Origin: Kitasatospora sp. GAS204B
GTDB taxonomy: Bacteria > Actinomycetota > Actinomycetes > Streptomycetales > Streptomycetaceae
NCBI RefSeq assembly: GCF_029892155.1
Contig: NZ_JARZAG010000008.1
Span: forward strand, 62,001-126,000
Length of the DNA stretch: 64,000 bases
Direction: 5' to 3'
Of this stretch, positions 26,932 to 37,004 are shown one piece after another. The notes beneath the pieces were generated by a model. The model searched no databases and had not been told where the DNA came from. It was given only the letters and a program-made list of their open reading frames with translations. The stretch's first letter is position 1; each line of letters starts with the position of its first letter. A program made the position numbers and the translations under genes.

Positions 26932-29484
26932 ATGTACCGCACCGCCCTGCGCAACGTCCTGGCCCACAAGGCCCGCCTGCTCATGACCACCCTCGCCGTG
27001 CTGCTCGGCACCGCCTTCGTGGCCGGCACCCTGGTCTTCACCGACACCCTCGGCAGCGCCCTGAAATCGCAGAACGCCAAGAGCTTCACCGGCGTCACGG
27101 TCTCGGTCAGCGACGACGGCGCGGTCAGCAACGGCTACAGCCGCGGCGCCCGCAGGAGCGACGCGGGCCACCTGACCGAGCAGACCAGGCAGGCGATCGC
27201 GGCCCTGCCCGGTACCGCCGAGGCCCGTGGCGTGGTCAGCGGCTTCGCCGGGATCGCGGACCGCAAGGGCGCGTTGATCGGCGACGGCTTCTCCACCACC
27301 GGCACCAACTACGTGCCGGGCGCCGACGGCCAGGACGCCCGCTATCCGCTCGCGGGGGGCCACGGGCCCACCAGCGCAGGCGAGTTGGCGCTGGACACCG
27401 AGACCGCACGGAAGGGCGGCTACCAGGTCGGCGACACCGTCCGGGTGGCCGTCAACGGCCCGGTGATGCAGCTGAAGCTGACCGGCCTGCTGCACGTCGA
27501 CGACCCGCGGGTGACGGCGGGCGGCTCGCTGGCCGCCTTCGACACCGCGACCGCGCAGCGGCTCTATCTGACGCCCAGTCAGTTCAACGAGATCGACGTG
27601 CACGCCAAGCCCGGCACCGACGCCTCGGCGCTGCTCGGCCAGGTCCGCCGACTCCTGCCGGGCAACGGCGACTTCACCGCTCAGACCGGTCAGGAGCTGG
27701 CCGCCGAACAGGATCGGCAGATCAGCGCGGCCACCAAGGGGTTGAGCGCCTCGCTGCTGGTCTTCGCCGGAATCTCGCTCTTCGTCGGCGTCTTCATCAT
27801 CGCCAACACCTTCAGCATGCTGGTCGCCCAACGCACCAAGGAACTGGCCCTGTTGCGGGCGATCGGCGCCAGCCGTCGGCAGGTCGGCCGCTCGGTGCTG
27901 ATCGAGGCGCTGCTGGTCGGCCTGCTGGCCTCGGCGGCCGGACTGCTGGCCGGCACCGGCATCGCCGCCGGGCTGCGCTGGGTGCTGAACGGCCCTGGGC
28001 AGGCCAACCTGCCCGACGGCCCGCTGATCGTCAGTGCCAGCACCGTGCTGACCGCACTCGCGGTGGGCGTGCTGGTCACCCTGCTGGCCGCCTGGCTGCC
28101 GGCCCGGCGGGCCGGGCGGATCGCCCCGGTGGCCGCGATGAGCAACGGCGACCAACCGGCGACACCGAAGAGCCTGCTGGTCCGCAACACCATCGGTGCG
28201 GTGATCGGCGCGGCCGGCGCCGCACTTCTGGTGCTGGGTGCGAGCAACCGGAGCACCAACACCGTCGGGCTGGGTGCGGGCGCGCTGCTGATCGGCGTCT
28301 TCGTCCTCACCCCGCTGCTCTCCCGCCCGCTGATCGCGCTGCTCGCCCCCGCGCTGCAGCGGATCTACGGCAGCCCCGCCAAGCTGGCCCGGGAGAACGC
28401 GCTGCGCAACCCGCGCCGCACCGCCGCCACCGCCTCCGCGCTGACCATCGGGGTCACCCTGATCACCGCGCTGACCGTGGTCGGCGCCTCGGTCAACCGG
28501 GCCGTCGACCAGGCGGACGGCACCGACCTGAAAGCCGACTACACCGTCGCCATGCAGAACTTCGCGCAGCTCTCGGACCAGGTCGGCCCGCAGATCGCGG
28601 CGACTTCCGGGGTGAGCGCGAGCAGCGTGGTGCGCCAGGTGCCGGTCGAGGTCGGCGACGACACCCGCTGGATCACCGGCGTCGACCCGAACAGCATCGG
28701 CGAGTTGGCCGCGTTGCGGACGACGGCGGGATCGCCGGAGGCCCTGACGCACGGTCAACTGCTCGTCGACCAGGGCTATGTGAAGGCCAACGGCACGGCA
28801 GTGGGTGACGTGCTGACGGTGGTCTACCCGGACGGCAGCGCCGGGCGGCTGACCATCGGCGGGATCGTGGCCGACAACACCGTGGTGGACGGGCTGCTGG
28901 CCCCCGACCAGTTGATCGCCCCGCACAGCGCCGGCCAGGGTCCGGACAAGGTGCTGGTCAAGGGCGCGCACGGGGCCGACCCGGCGCTGAAGCAGGCCTT
29001 GCAGAACGCCACCGGCGGCAACCCGCTGATCGCGGTCAAGGACCAGGCCGACCTGAAGAAGGAGCACCGGCAGATGCTCAGCGCGGCCCTGAACATCATG
29101 TACGGGCTGCTCGGGATGTCCGTGGTGATCGCGGTGCTGGGCGTGGTCAACACCATGGCCATGTCGGTCTTCGAACGCCGCCGGGAGATCGGCATGTTGC
29201 GCGCCGTCGGCCTGGACCGGCGCGGGGTGCGGCGGATGGTGCGGCTGGAGTCGCTGCTGATCGCGCTGCTCGGCGGGGTGCTCGGGGTGGGGCTCGGGAT
29301 CCTCACGGCGTGGGCCGGCAACGGCACCATCGCGGGCAGCTTCAAGCACCTCGGCACGGTGGTGCCCCCGCTACCGGTGCTCGGCTTCATCGCGGCGGCG
29401 GCGCTGGTCGGTCTGCTCGCGGCCGTCTGGCCGGCCCGCCGGGCGGCCCGGCTGGACGTGCTGGACGCCATCCGGACCGGCTGA
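26932..29484 (+). CDS. ABC transporter permease with two FtsX/MacB-type domains
   Basis: An 850-residue permease. An N-terminal TM helix (LLMTTLAVLLGTAFVAGTLVF) precedes a large extracytoplasmic MacB_PCD-like domain (about 45-260). Then come three TM helices with the FtsX signature (NTFSMLVAQRTKELALLRAIGA). A second set repeats the layout: TM near 500, external domain, and three C-terminal TM helices with NTMAMSVFERRREIGMLRAVG. The duplicated architecture is normal for actinobacterial MacB-like permeases that act as mechanotransmitters. GAGGGAAGC before the ATG is the ribosome site. It works with the ATPase just upstream. Confidence 0.93.
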   Translation: MYRTALRNVLAHKARLLMTTLAVLLGTAFVAGTLVFTDTLGSALKSQNAKSFTGVTVSVSDDGAVSNGYSRGARRSDAGHLTEQTRQAIAALPGTAEARGVVSGFAGIADRKGALIGDGFSTTGTNYVPGADGQDARYPLAGGHGPTSAGELALDTETARKGGYQVGDTVRVAVNGPVMQLKLTGLLHVDDPRVTAGGSLAAFDTATAQRLYLTPSQFNEIDVHAKPGTDASALLGQVRRLLPGNGDFTAQTGQELAAEQDRQISAATKGLSASLLVFAGISLFVGVFIIANTFSMLVAQRTKELALLRAIGASRRQVGRSVLIEALLVGLLASAAGLLAGTGIAAGLRWVLNGPGQANLPDGPLIVSASTVLTALAVGVLVTLLAAWLPARRAGRIAPVAAMSNGDQPATPKSLLVRNTIGAVIGAAGAALLVLGASNRSTNTVGLGAGALLIGVFVLTPLLSRPLIALLAPALQRIYGSPAKLARENALRNPRRTAATASALTIGVTLITALTVVGASVNRAVDQADGTDLKADYTVAMQNFAQLSDQVGPQIAATSGVSASSVVRQVPVEVGDDTRWITGVDPNSIGELAALRTTAGSPEALTHGQLLVDQGYVKANGTAVGDVLTVVYPDGSAGRLTIGGIVADNTVVDGLLAPDQLIAPHSAGQGPDKVLVKGAHGADPALKQALQNATGGNPLIAVKDQADLKKEHRQMLSAALNIMYGLLGMSVVIAVLGVVNTMAMSVFERRREIGMLRAVGLDRRGVRRMVRLESLLIALLGGVLGVGLGILTAWAGNGTIAGSFKHLGTVVPPLPVLGFIAAAALVGLLAAVWPARRAARLDVLDAIRTG

Positions 29485-29536
29485 CGGGCCACCGCCGGGC
29501 GCGGGGGGCGCCGCCGGAGCGGCTGGAAAACAGGTG

Positions 29537-29561
29537 CCCCGGGGCATCCGATGCTCCGGGG
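29537..29561 (+). terminator. Hairpin after the ABC permease gene
   Basis: CCCCGGGGCA (29537-29546) pairs with TGCTCCGGGG (29552-29561) with one mismatch and a 5-base loop. It lies 53 bp after the permease stop. Confidence 0.5.
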
Positions 29562-29669
29562 GATCTGGTGCCGACCCGGTGCTGACAATGGTTCGCCTAC
29601 TGTGCCAAGCTGCACACCGATCGGGCCGTCACCGGAATGCGGGCGGACCCGTGCGGGGGGAGCGACACG

Positions 29670-29873
29670 ATGAGAGTACGGAGCGGTCCAGGCCGACCCG
29701 ACCTGGCCTGGTGGTCCGAGCGGCCCGGCGCCGACGCGGCGTCAGGCCCGGCGAATGCGCGCCGGGCCCCGGCCGCCGGTGCGGCGGCCGGACTCGCCTT
29801 CGCCGCGCTGGAACTGCGGCCGGGCGCCAGCCTGTTCAGCCGTTGGACCGACCCCCGGGGAACGACACCATGA
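29670..29873 (+). CDS. Possible 67-residue leader ORF resembling the N-terminus of the next gene
   Basis: GGGGGGAG lies just before the ATG, and the ORF ends in TGA overlapping the ATG of the DUF4129 gene (ATGA), so translation could be coupled. Its residues AGLAFAALELRP repeat the segment AGLAFAALELRP in the N-terminal region of the following protein, with similar flanks (RRAPAAGAA against RRVLAVGAV). The region therefore looks like a diverged tandem duplication of the start of the downstream gene. It may be a translated leader or a non-functional remnant. Confidence 0.45.
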   Translation: MRVRSGPGRPDLAWWSERPGADAASGPANARRAPAAGAAAGLAFAALELRPGASLFSRWTDPRGTTP

Positions 29874-30889
29874 CGGCACCGGACGCGCCCGGCCCCGGCG
29901 AGCGCACCGGGCGACCGGTGCGGCCCGGTTCGGACGAAGCCGCGCACACCGCCGCCCTGCGCCGGGTACTGGCCGTCGGAGCGGTGGCGGGCCTGGCCTT
30001 CGCGGCCCTGGAGCTGCGCCCGGCCGGTGGCCTGCTCACCGGCGGTGGCGCACCGCTCAACGACGAGTTCGGACTGGTGCTCCTGCTGGCACTCGGCTGG
30101 CTGGTACTGCTGGAACGGACCCTGCGGTACTACCGGACCCAGGTTCGCCACCTCGTCGACCTGCCACCACGCGCCTACCGCCTGCGCGAGGCGGCCATGC
30201 GGCTGATCCCGCTGGCGGCGATCGGACTGCCGCTGGTGCTGCTGTTCCTCTACCCCACCGCCAAGCATCTCCCGCTGCCGCCGCTGCCGGCCCCGGAGGA
30301 CTCGCGGTCGCCACGACCGCTGCCCACCTTCCAGCCGCCGCCTCCTACCCGGGCCGGCGGGCACGGCCTGCTGGGCGTCCTGGCCCTGGGCATCACGATC
30401 CTCGCGGTACTCGCCGTGCTGACCTGCGCCGTGCTGGTCTGGCGCCGGCTGCGCCGGCTGCCGAAGCCGGCGGCCGGCCACCGCGTTCGGCGGACGCGCA
30501 CCGACGAGCGGGAGTTGGCCGACGCCGTCGCCTCGGCCCGCCGGGCCCTGCTGCAGGGCGAGGACCCGCGCGCCGCCGTGATCGCCTGCTACGCCGCGAT
30601 GGAGGACTCGCTGGCCGACTCCGGCATCGAACGGCTGATCGCCGACAGCCCCACCGACCTGCTGGACCGCGCGGTCACCGCGGGCACCCTGCGCGGCACG
30701 GACGCCGGCGCCCTGACCGCGCTCTTCCACGAGGCCCGGTTCTCCCGGCACCCGATGGACCAGACCCACCTGAGCCGAGCCCGCGCCGCACTGGACGCGA
30801 TCGCCGAACAACTCGGCGAGCAGGCGGCGCGAGCCCAACCCCAGGACACGGCCCAGCGCCAGGACGTGTCGACGGAGGTGAGCCCCTGA
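29870..30889 (+). CDS. DUF4129 membrane protein of a MoxR/DUF58 operon
   Basis: A 339-residue membrane protein with TM segments near residues 30-50, 65-83, 105-125 and 165-190 and a cytoplasmic C-terminal DUF4129 domain (DAVASARRALLQGEDPRAAVI, ACYAAMEDSLADSGI, LFHEARFSRHPM). Such proteins accompany MoxR ATPases and DUF58 proteins in actinobacteria, and some carry a transglutaminase domain that is absent here. The ATG at 29870 overlaps the possible leader ORF stop. The stop overlaps the next gene (TGATG). Exact role is unknown; the operon type is linked to envelope or protein-maturation functions. Confidence 0.85.
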   Translation: MTAPDAPGPGERTGRPVRPGSDEAAHTAALRRVLAVGAVAGLAFAALELRPAGGLLTGGGAPLNDEFGLVLLLALGWLVLLERTLRYYRTQVRHLVDLPPRAYRLREAAMRLIPLAAIGLPLVLLFLYPTAKHLPLPPLPAPEDSRSPRPLPTFQPPPPTRAGGHGLLGVLALGITILAVLAVLTCAVLVWRRLRRLPKPAAGHRVRRTRTDERELADAVASARRALLQGEDPRAAVIACYAAMEDSLADSGIERLIADSPTDLLDRAVTAGTLRGTDAGALTALFHEARFSRHPMDQTHLSRARAALDAIAEQLGEQAARAQPQDTAQRQDVSTEVSP

Positions 30890-31458
30890 TGGCCGACGAG
30901 CGCGCCATCGCCCGGACCGCTGCCCGGACCACTGCCGGCGCCACCGGTGAGGCCATCGGCGGCAAGGCGGCCGGAACCGAGCTCGGCTCCACCCGGCACA
31001 CCCTCGTCGTGCTCGGCCAACTGGTGCCGATCGCCCTGCTGCTGGCGGGCCTGGTGGGCGGCCTCCCCGGGCTGGGTGCGGTCGCCGTCCTGCTCGGCGG
31101 CGCCGCGCTGCTGACCGCCCGCTACGTGGCGGGCGCCGGCAGCGAGGACAGCACGTACCGGCGCCGGCTGCGGCTGATGGGCACCCAGGACCCCAACCTG
31201 ACCGACTGGCGCTGGACCGTGCGCAACGGGCTGGACGTGAAGGACTTCCCGCACCCGCTGCGCGGACGCCTGCGCCGGCTGTACGCCGCCAAGCTCGCCG
31301 AGCGGCACAGCGTCTCGCTCCTCGCCGAGCCCGAACGGGCCGCCGCGCTGGTCGGCCCCGAGGCCTGGGAGTTCATCGACCCCGGGCATCCGAGGGCCGA
31401 GGACGTCCTGTCACCTGCGGAGTTGAGCATGCTGATCGACCGGCTCGAAGCGCTCTGA
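30889..31458 (+). CDS. Membrane protein of unknown function in the MoxR operon
   Basis: A 189-residue protein with two adjacent TM helices (about 41-80, VVLGQLVPIALLLAGLVGGL and VAVLLGGAALLTARYVAGAG) and a cytoplasmic C-terminal half (YRRRLRLMGTQDPNLTDWRW). It is a regular member of actinobacterial DUF4129-MoxR-DUF58 clusters, but I know of no tested function. The ATG overlaps the preceding stop by one base, indicating coupling. Ala/Thr-rich N-terminal residues 1-35 look disordered. Confidence 0.8.
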   Translation: MADERAIARTAARTTAGATGEAIGGKAAGTELGSTRHTLVVLGQLVPIALLLAGLVGGLPGLGAVAVLLGGAALLTARYVAGAGSEDSTYRRRLRLMGTQDPNLTDWRWTVRNGLDVKDFPHPLRGRLRRLYAAKLAERHSVSLLAEPERAAALVGPEAWEFIDPGHPRAEDVLSPAELSMLIDRLEAL

Positions 31459-31540
31459 CCCCCGCGCCACGGAGCCGACCGGGCCCACCGCTTCCCCTCA
31501 CCCACCATCGTGATCCCAACCCATCCCTGTGAGGACCCCT

Positions 31541-32550
<1,010 letters not shown>

Positions 32551-32554
<4 letters not shown>

Positions 32555-33885
32555 CCAGCCCGACAGGCGAACTGACGGCTGATCAGAGAGCGACGACGTC
32601 CGGGTACCGGCTGGGCACCGCGCCGCCCCCACCGCCGCCCGGCTGGCGGGCGAGCGAGCGGACGCTACGGCTGCTCACCGTCGCCGCCGTGGCCACCGTC
32701 GCCGCGCTGCTCACCGGACACGCCTGGCTGTTCGCCCTGGCAGCGGGCCCCGCCGTGCTGCTGGCAGTGGCCACGCCGGGCCGCACCCGGCCGACCCGGA
32801 TCGACGCCGAGGCCCAGGTCACCACCCGACGCTGCTTCGAGGGCGAGCAGGTGACCGCTCGGATCAGCGTGCGGCACGACGGCGCGGCCGGACTGCTCGA
32901 CCCGGCGCCGCTGCTCGGCCCCGGGATCGTGCTGACCGCCGAACGGAGCAGCCTGGACACCGTGACGCTGGAGCTGACCGCGACCCGCTGGGGGCGCTGG
33001 TCGATCGGCCACGTCGACCTGGACCTGTACGACACGGGCCACCTGACCCGCCGCACGGTGCGGGTGGAGCTGGGCGAGATCGAGGTCTTCCCGGTGCCCG
33101 GCAACGCCCGGTTGACCCCGATCCCGGTCCGGCTGCCGGAGCGGCTCGGCGAGCACACCACCCGGCAGCACGGCGAGGGCGTCGAGGTCAACGGCGTGCG
33201 CCCGCACGTCTGGGGCGAGCGCCAGCGGCGGATCCACTGGCCGTCCACCACCCGGCGCGGCAGCATCCAGCTCAACCAGTTCAGCGCCGAGCGGGCCGTG
33301 GACACGGTGCTGCTGCTCGACGCGCTGGGCGACTTCCGCGACCCGGCCACCGGCGTCTCCACGCTGGACGAGTCGCTGCGGGCCGCCGCCGGGCTGACCC
33401 GCGCCTACCTGCGCACCCACGACCGGATCGGCCTGGTCTCGGTCGGCGGCACCACGCGCTGGCTGCGGGCCGGCACCGGCGAGGCGCACTTCTACCGGAT
33501 CGTGCAGAGCGTGCTCGACGTGCGCAAGGACCTCGGCTACGGCACCCCCGAACTGAACCGGCTGCCGCCGCCCGCGCTACCGCCGGGCGCGCTGGTCTAC
33601 GCCTTCACGCCGCTGGCCGACCAGCGGATGCTGGACGTGCTGGGCGATCTCGCCGACCGGGGCAATCCGCTGGTCGTGGTGGAGATCCCGACCGGTGACC
33701 CGCGGGTCGACGAGGACGACGAGGCGGGCCGGTTCGCGCTGCGCCTGTGGCGGGCCGACCGGGACGCGATGCGCTTCGCGCTGCGCAACCGGGGCGTTCC
33801 GGTGGTCGCCCACACGCCCGGCGAGGCGCTGGACCTGGCGCTCGCCCCACTGCTGCGCGGCCGGATCCAGGGGAGGCAACGGTGA
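32551..33885 (+). CDS. DUF58 domain protein (MoxR partner)
   Basis: A 444-residue protein. Two TM segments lie near residues 37-78 ([20 protein letters not shown]). The DUF58 motif is near 215-250 ([20 protein letters not shown] with [13 protein letters not shown]), followed by a von Willebrand A-like fold ([23 protein letters not shown]). DUF58 proteins are the usual partner of MoxR and are thought to hold client complexes. ATGA overlap upstream and GTGA overlap downstream place it inside one transcription unit. Confidence 0.9.
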
Positions 33886-34457
33886 CATCGACGACAGCAG
33901 TGGGATCCACCGCGCCGGGTGCCCGGCTGCGTTCCTGGCAACTGCCCTCGCGCTGCCTGGGCCTGGCGCTCGCCGTCGCGGCGGCCGACCCGGTGGACCG
34001 GTCCACGGTCGCCTCGGGCCTGCCGGTCGCGGTGCTCGCCGCCGGGTTCGCCTGGTGGGCCGCGCCGGCGGTGGACCGCACCGAACGCCCCCGGGGCCGG
34101 CTGCACCACCAACTGGCCTGGCACCGCAACACCGTGCTGGCCGTGGTCGCCGTGCTGCTCGCCGCCGTCGCCCCGCACCGGCCGTGGCTGACCGTCACGG
34201 TCGCCGCGCTGCTGCTCGGCTACCTGCTGCACGTGGACACCTACAGCCCGCTCCACCGGCCGCCGGGACGCGCCGTGGTGGCCGCCGCCTACGCGGCCTC
34301 CGCCCTGGTGCTGCTGGCCGCCGCGGCGCCCACCGGCAGTTCGTCGGCGGCGCGACTGCTCGCGGTGCTGGGTGTGGCGGCCGCCGCCGGCGCGGTGGGG
34401 CTGACGCTGTACGAGCGGCGGGGCGAGGACGCTCCGGAACAGGACGGCGACTCCTGA
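33882..34457 (+). CDS. Integral membrane protein, last gene of the MoxR operon
   Basis: A 191-residue hydrophobic protein with about five TM helices ([83 protein letters not shown]). No catalytic motif is evident. The GTG follows GGGAGG and overlaps the DUF58 stop by 4 bp. It probably belongs to the same membrane assembly as the DUF4129 and DUF58 proteins. A strong terminator follows the stop. Confidence 0.78.
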   Translation: MTSTTAVGSTAPGARLRSWQLPSRCLGLALAVAAADPVDRSTVASGLPVAVLAAGFAWWAAPAVDRTERPRGRLHHQLAWHRNTVLAVVAVLLAAVAPHRPWLTVTVAALLLGYLLHVDTYSPLHRPPGRAVVAAAYAASALVLLAAAAPTGSSSAARLLAVLGVAAAAGAVGLTLYERRGEDAPEQDGDS

Positions 34458-34480
34458 GCAGAACGGCGGCTCCTGGACAG

Positions 34481-34527
34481 ACGGTGACGGGGTGGCCACT
34501 GCTGCTCAGCGGTCACCCCGTCACCGT
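34481..34527. terminator. Terminator hairpin ending the MoxR operon
   Basis: A 17-bp stem (34481-34497 with 34511-34527, one mismatch, core GGTGACGGGGTG) lies between the rightward MoxR operon and the leftward ABC exporter operon, so it may work in both directions. Confidence 0.82.
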
Positions 34528-34528
34528 T

Positions 34529-34547
34529 CGCTGACACTCCGTCAGCG
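34529..34547. repeat. CTGAC-N5-GTCAG palindrome, extended
   Basis: CGCTGACACTCCGTCAGCG directly follows the larger terminator. Its 15-bp core CTGACACTCCGTCAG is identical to that at 21346-21360. Confidence 0.6.
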
Positions 34548-34586
34548 GGTCATCAGGCTACTCCCGTTCCGGGAGGTACTGCTCGG

Positions 34587-35465
34587 CTACTTCGCCAGCC
34601 GCCCCAGCAGCGCGGAGGCCGCCGTGATGCCCAGCACCGTGGCGAGTGCCAGCACCCCGAAGTCGAGCGGCAGATGGGCGGGCGTCCCGATCAACAGGCC
34701 GCGCAGGGCGTCGACTTGGTAGCTCAGCGGGTTGGCCTTGCTGATCGCCTGCAGCCAGCCCGGCATCAGACCCACCGGGTAGAGGGCGTTGGAGCCGAAG
34801 AAGAGCGGCATGGTGATGGCCTGGCCGATGCCCATCAGACGGTCGCGGGTGAGCACGATCCCGGCGATGGTCATCGAGAGGCAGGAGAAGAACGCCGAGC
34901 CCAGCAGCACCACCACCGCGACGCCCAGCAGGCGCAACGGGTTCCAGGTCATCGCGACACCCAGCAGGGCGGCGATGAGGATCACCACGACCGCCTGGAT
35001 CACCGCCTTCACCCCCGCCGCGAAGGCCTTGCCGGTGACCAGCGCGGCCCGTGGGGTCGGAGTGACCAGGAGCTTGGTGAGCACCCCGGAGTCCCGCTCC
35101 CAGATGATCATGATGCCGTAGAAGATCGCGATGAACATCGCGGACTGCGCGATGATCCCCGGCGCCAGGTAGTCGAGGTAGGGGATGTTGCCGGTCGGGA
35201 TGGACCGCAGCTTGGTGAAGGTCTCACCGAAGATCAGCAGCCAGAGGGCGGGTTGGACGGCCCGGGTGTAGAGCTCGGTGCGGTCGTGCCGCAGCTTCTG
35301 CAGCTCGACGGCGCACATCGCCAGCACGCGGGCCGGCACCAGGCGCCAGCCGGTCCTGGCGCGCGGCGGGACCAGCAGAAGCCCGAGGTCGGGACGGCGG
35401 ACGCCGTCCGCCGCCGGCACCTGCTCAGCCGACGCGGGAAGCGGTGCGGCGGGTACGGCGGACAT
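34587..35465 (-). CDS. ABC-2 type exporter permease (DrrB-like)
   Basis: A 292-residue permease with six predicted TM helices, including QPALWLLIFGETFTKL, AMFIAIFYGIMIIWERDSGV and the C-terminal PLSYQVDALRGLLIG motif typical of ABC-2 drug or lipid exporters such as DrrB. It pairs with the DrrA-like ATPase upstream; the genes overlap by 41 bp with the ATG at 35465 (preceded by AAGGAG). A start at 35489 would lengthen the overlap and lacks a ribosome site. It probably exports a hydrophobic compound under control of the MarR protein at the head of the operon. Confidence 0.9.
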   Translation of the reverse strand: MSAVPAAPLPASAEQVPAADGVRRPDLGLLLVPPRARTGWRLVPARVLAMCAVELQKLRHDRTELYTRAVQPALWLLIFGETFTKLRSIPTGNIPYLDYLAPGIIAQSAMFIAIFYGIMIIWERDSGVLTKLLVTPTPRAALVTGKAFAAGVKAVIQAVVVILIAALLGVAMTWNPLRLLGVAVVVLLGSAFFSCLSMTIAGIVLTRDRLMGIGQAITMPLFFGSNALYPVGLMPGWLQAISKANPLSYQVDALRGLLIGTPAHLPLDFGVLALATVLGITAASALLGRLAK

Positions 35466-36402
35466 CGCTGAAGTCTCCTTCCTGGCCATGGCCGAGGTTG
35501 CGCCCCGCGAAGTGGCGGAACACGTCGTCCAGAGTGGGGTGCGGCAACTCCGGGTCCTGCTCGCGCACCTGGGCCTTCAGCTCCGCCGGGGTGCCCAGCG
35601 CGCGGATCCTGCCGCGATCCATCAGGCCCACCCGGTGGCAGTACTGGTCGGCCTCGTCCATGTAGTGGGTGGTGACCAGCACGGTCATGCCGGTGGCCGC
35701 GCGGACCGCGTCGATGCACTCCCAGACGCTGGTCCGGGCGATCGGGTCCAGGCCGATGGTCGGCTCGTCCAGCACCAGCAACCGGGGCGCGCTGACCAGC
35801 GCCTGCGCCAGCTCCAGGCGCCGCACCATGCCGCCCGAATAGGTGCCGACCAGGCGGTCGGCGGCCTCGACCAGGTCGACCGCCGCGATCGCCTGGGCGA
35901 CCCGGGCGGCCCGCTCGGCGCGCGGCACGTCGAAGACCCGGGCGAACAGCTCGACGTTCTCCCGACCGGTCAGCCCGGCGTCGGCCGAGAGCTGCTGGGG
36001 CACGTAGCCGAGCAGCCGGCGGACGTCCATCTTGCGGCGGGCGGTGTCGTTGCCGAACACCCTGACCATGCCCGCCGGGACCGGCAGCAGGGTGGTGATC
36101 GCGCGGATCGTCGTGGTCTTGCCGGCACCGTTCGGGCCGAGCAGGCCGAACACCTCGCCGGTGCGCACCTCGAGGTCCACACCGTCGACGGCCTTGGTAC
36201 GGGCCGCGCCGGCCCGGGGCTTGCCGAAGGAGTACTCCAGCCCCCGGCAGACCACGGCCTCGGCCGCGCCTGCCGCGGCGCCGGTGCCCGCGCTGGTGCC
36301 TGTGCTGGTGCCTGTGCCGGTGTCGGTGCCTGCGCCGGTTGCGTCGCGGTCGGCTGCGGCACGGTTGGTCGCGTCGCGGCTGGCTGCGTCATCGTCGGTC
36401 AT
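35425..36402 (-). CDS. ABC exporter ATP-binding protein (DrrA-like)
   Basis: A 325-residue ATPase with Walker A GPNGAGKTTT, Q-loop YVPQQL, signature YSGGMVRRLELAQAL and Walker B LLVLDEPTIGLDP. The C-terminus ending HPTLDDVFRHFAGRNL is characteristic of DrrA-type daunorubicin-resistance ATPases. Residues 1-50 are an unusual Thr/Gly/Ala-rich repeat (TGTGTSTGTSAGTG-like). It lies between the MarR gene (4-bp overlap) and the permease gene (41-bp overlap), forming a self-contained regulated efflux operon. Confidence 0.92.
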   Translation of the reverse strand: MTDDDAASRDATNRAAADRDATGAGTDTGTGTSTGTSAGTGAAAGAAEAVVCRGLEYSFGKPRAGAARTKAVDGVDLEVRTGEVFGLLGPNGAGKTTTIRAITTLLPVPAGMVRVFGNDTARRKMDVRRLLGYVPQQLSADAGLTGRENVELFARVFDVPRAERAARVAQAIAAVDLVEAADRLVGTYSGGMVRRLELAQALVSAPRLLVLDEPTIGLDPIARTSVWECIDAVRAATGMTVLVTTHYMDEADQYCHRVGLMDRGRIRALGTPAELKAQVREQDPELPHPTLDDVFRHFAGRNLGHGQEGDFSDVRRTRRTASRVG

Positions 36403-36935
36403 CGGTCATCCCCTCCCCTGTCCTCTTCGTCGCCCTCGGGCTCGATCTCCGCCTCGGGCTCGCCGTCCCGGCCCTGAAGGCCGGCGGCCAGGCGGCGCAG
36501 GGCGGGCAGCGCGGCGGAAAGCGCTTCCCGGTCCCCGACGGGAAGGTCGGCGAGCAGTTCACCGACCAGCGCCTTGCGCTTGACCGTCCAGGCATCGAGC
36601 CGTTCGGCGGCCTCCGGCGTCACCAGCAGCAGCGCCGCACGACGGTCGGCCGGGTCCACCTCGCGGCACAGCAGGCCCTCCGCGACCAGCTGGTTGACCA
36701 GGGTGGACACCGAATTGCCGGCCAGGCACAGCTCCTTGGCAGCCGCCGAGACCCGCATCCCGGGGTTGGCCGCCACCAGGCGCAGCAGCTCCACCTGCGC
36801 ACCGCGCAGGCGCGGCATGGTGAGCTCCTGGCGCAGGCGGCGGCGCACCAGGCGCGAGATGCCGGCGAGCAGGGTGGAGAACTCGTCGGCGAGCCCTGGG
36901 TCCGGGGGCTCAGGGCCCGGGTCGGGTACTGGCAT
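36399..36935 (-). CDS. MarR-family regulator of the exporter operon
   Basis: A 178-residue MarR protein with the winged helix VSAAAKELCLAGNSVSTLVNQLVAEGLL and wing REVDPADRRAALLLVT. An acidic low-complexity tail (EAEIEPEGDEEDRGG) ends it. It is first in a leftward operon with the DrrA/DrrB-like pair, the classic layout of a drug-responsive efflux system. The ATG lies only a few bases from AT-rich palindromic sequence and has no ribosome site, so the mRNA may be leaderless. Confidence 0.92.
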   Translation of the reverse strand: MPVPDPGPEPPDPGLADEFSTLLAGISRLVRRRLRQELTMPRLRGAQVELLRLVAANPGMRVSAAAKELCLAGNSVSTLVNQLVAEGLLCREVDPADRRAALLLVTPEAAERLDAWTVKRKALVGELLADLPVGDREALSAALPALRRLAAGLQGRDGEPEAEIEPEGDEEDRGGDDR

Positions 36936-36937
36936 AC

Positions 36938-36961
36938 GATAATTTTATCTCTCATTGAGAG
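36938..36961 (-). promoter_or_regulatory. Promoter and operator of the MarR-ABC operon
   Basis: Two adjoining palindromes, GATAATTTTATC (36938-36949) and CTCTCATTGAGAG (36949-36961), sit immediately before the MarR ATG in an AT-rich island. Read leftward, TAAAAT is a plausible -10 box placing the RNA start close to the ATG. The dyads are likely binding sites for the MarR protein. Confidence 0.6.
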
Positions 36962-37004
36962 CTATCTGTCCAGAGGCAACTTCCCCGCCGTGCCCGGTCG
37001 CGGG

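Noticed and set aside
26809-29349. An 846-codon minus-strand ORF
   Set aside because: It lies exactly opposite the FtsX-like permease gene, which has convincing membrane segments and motifs; the reverse translation is low-complexity shadow.
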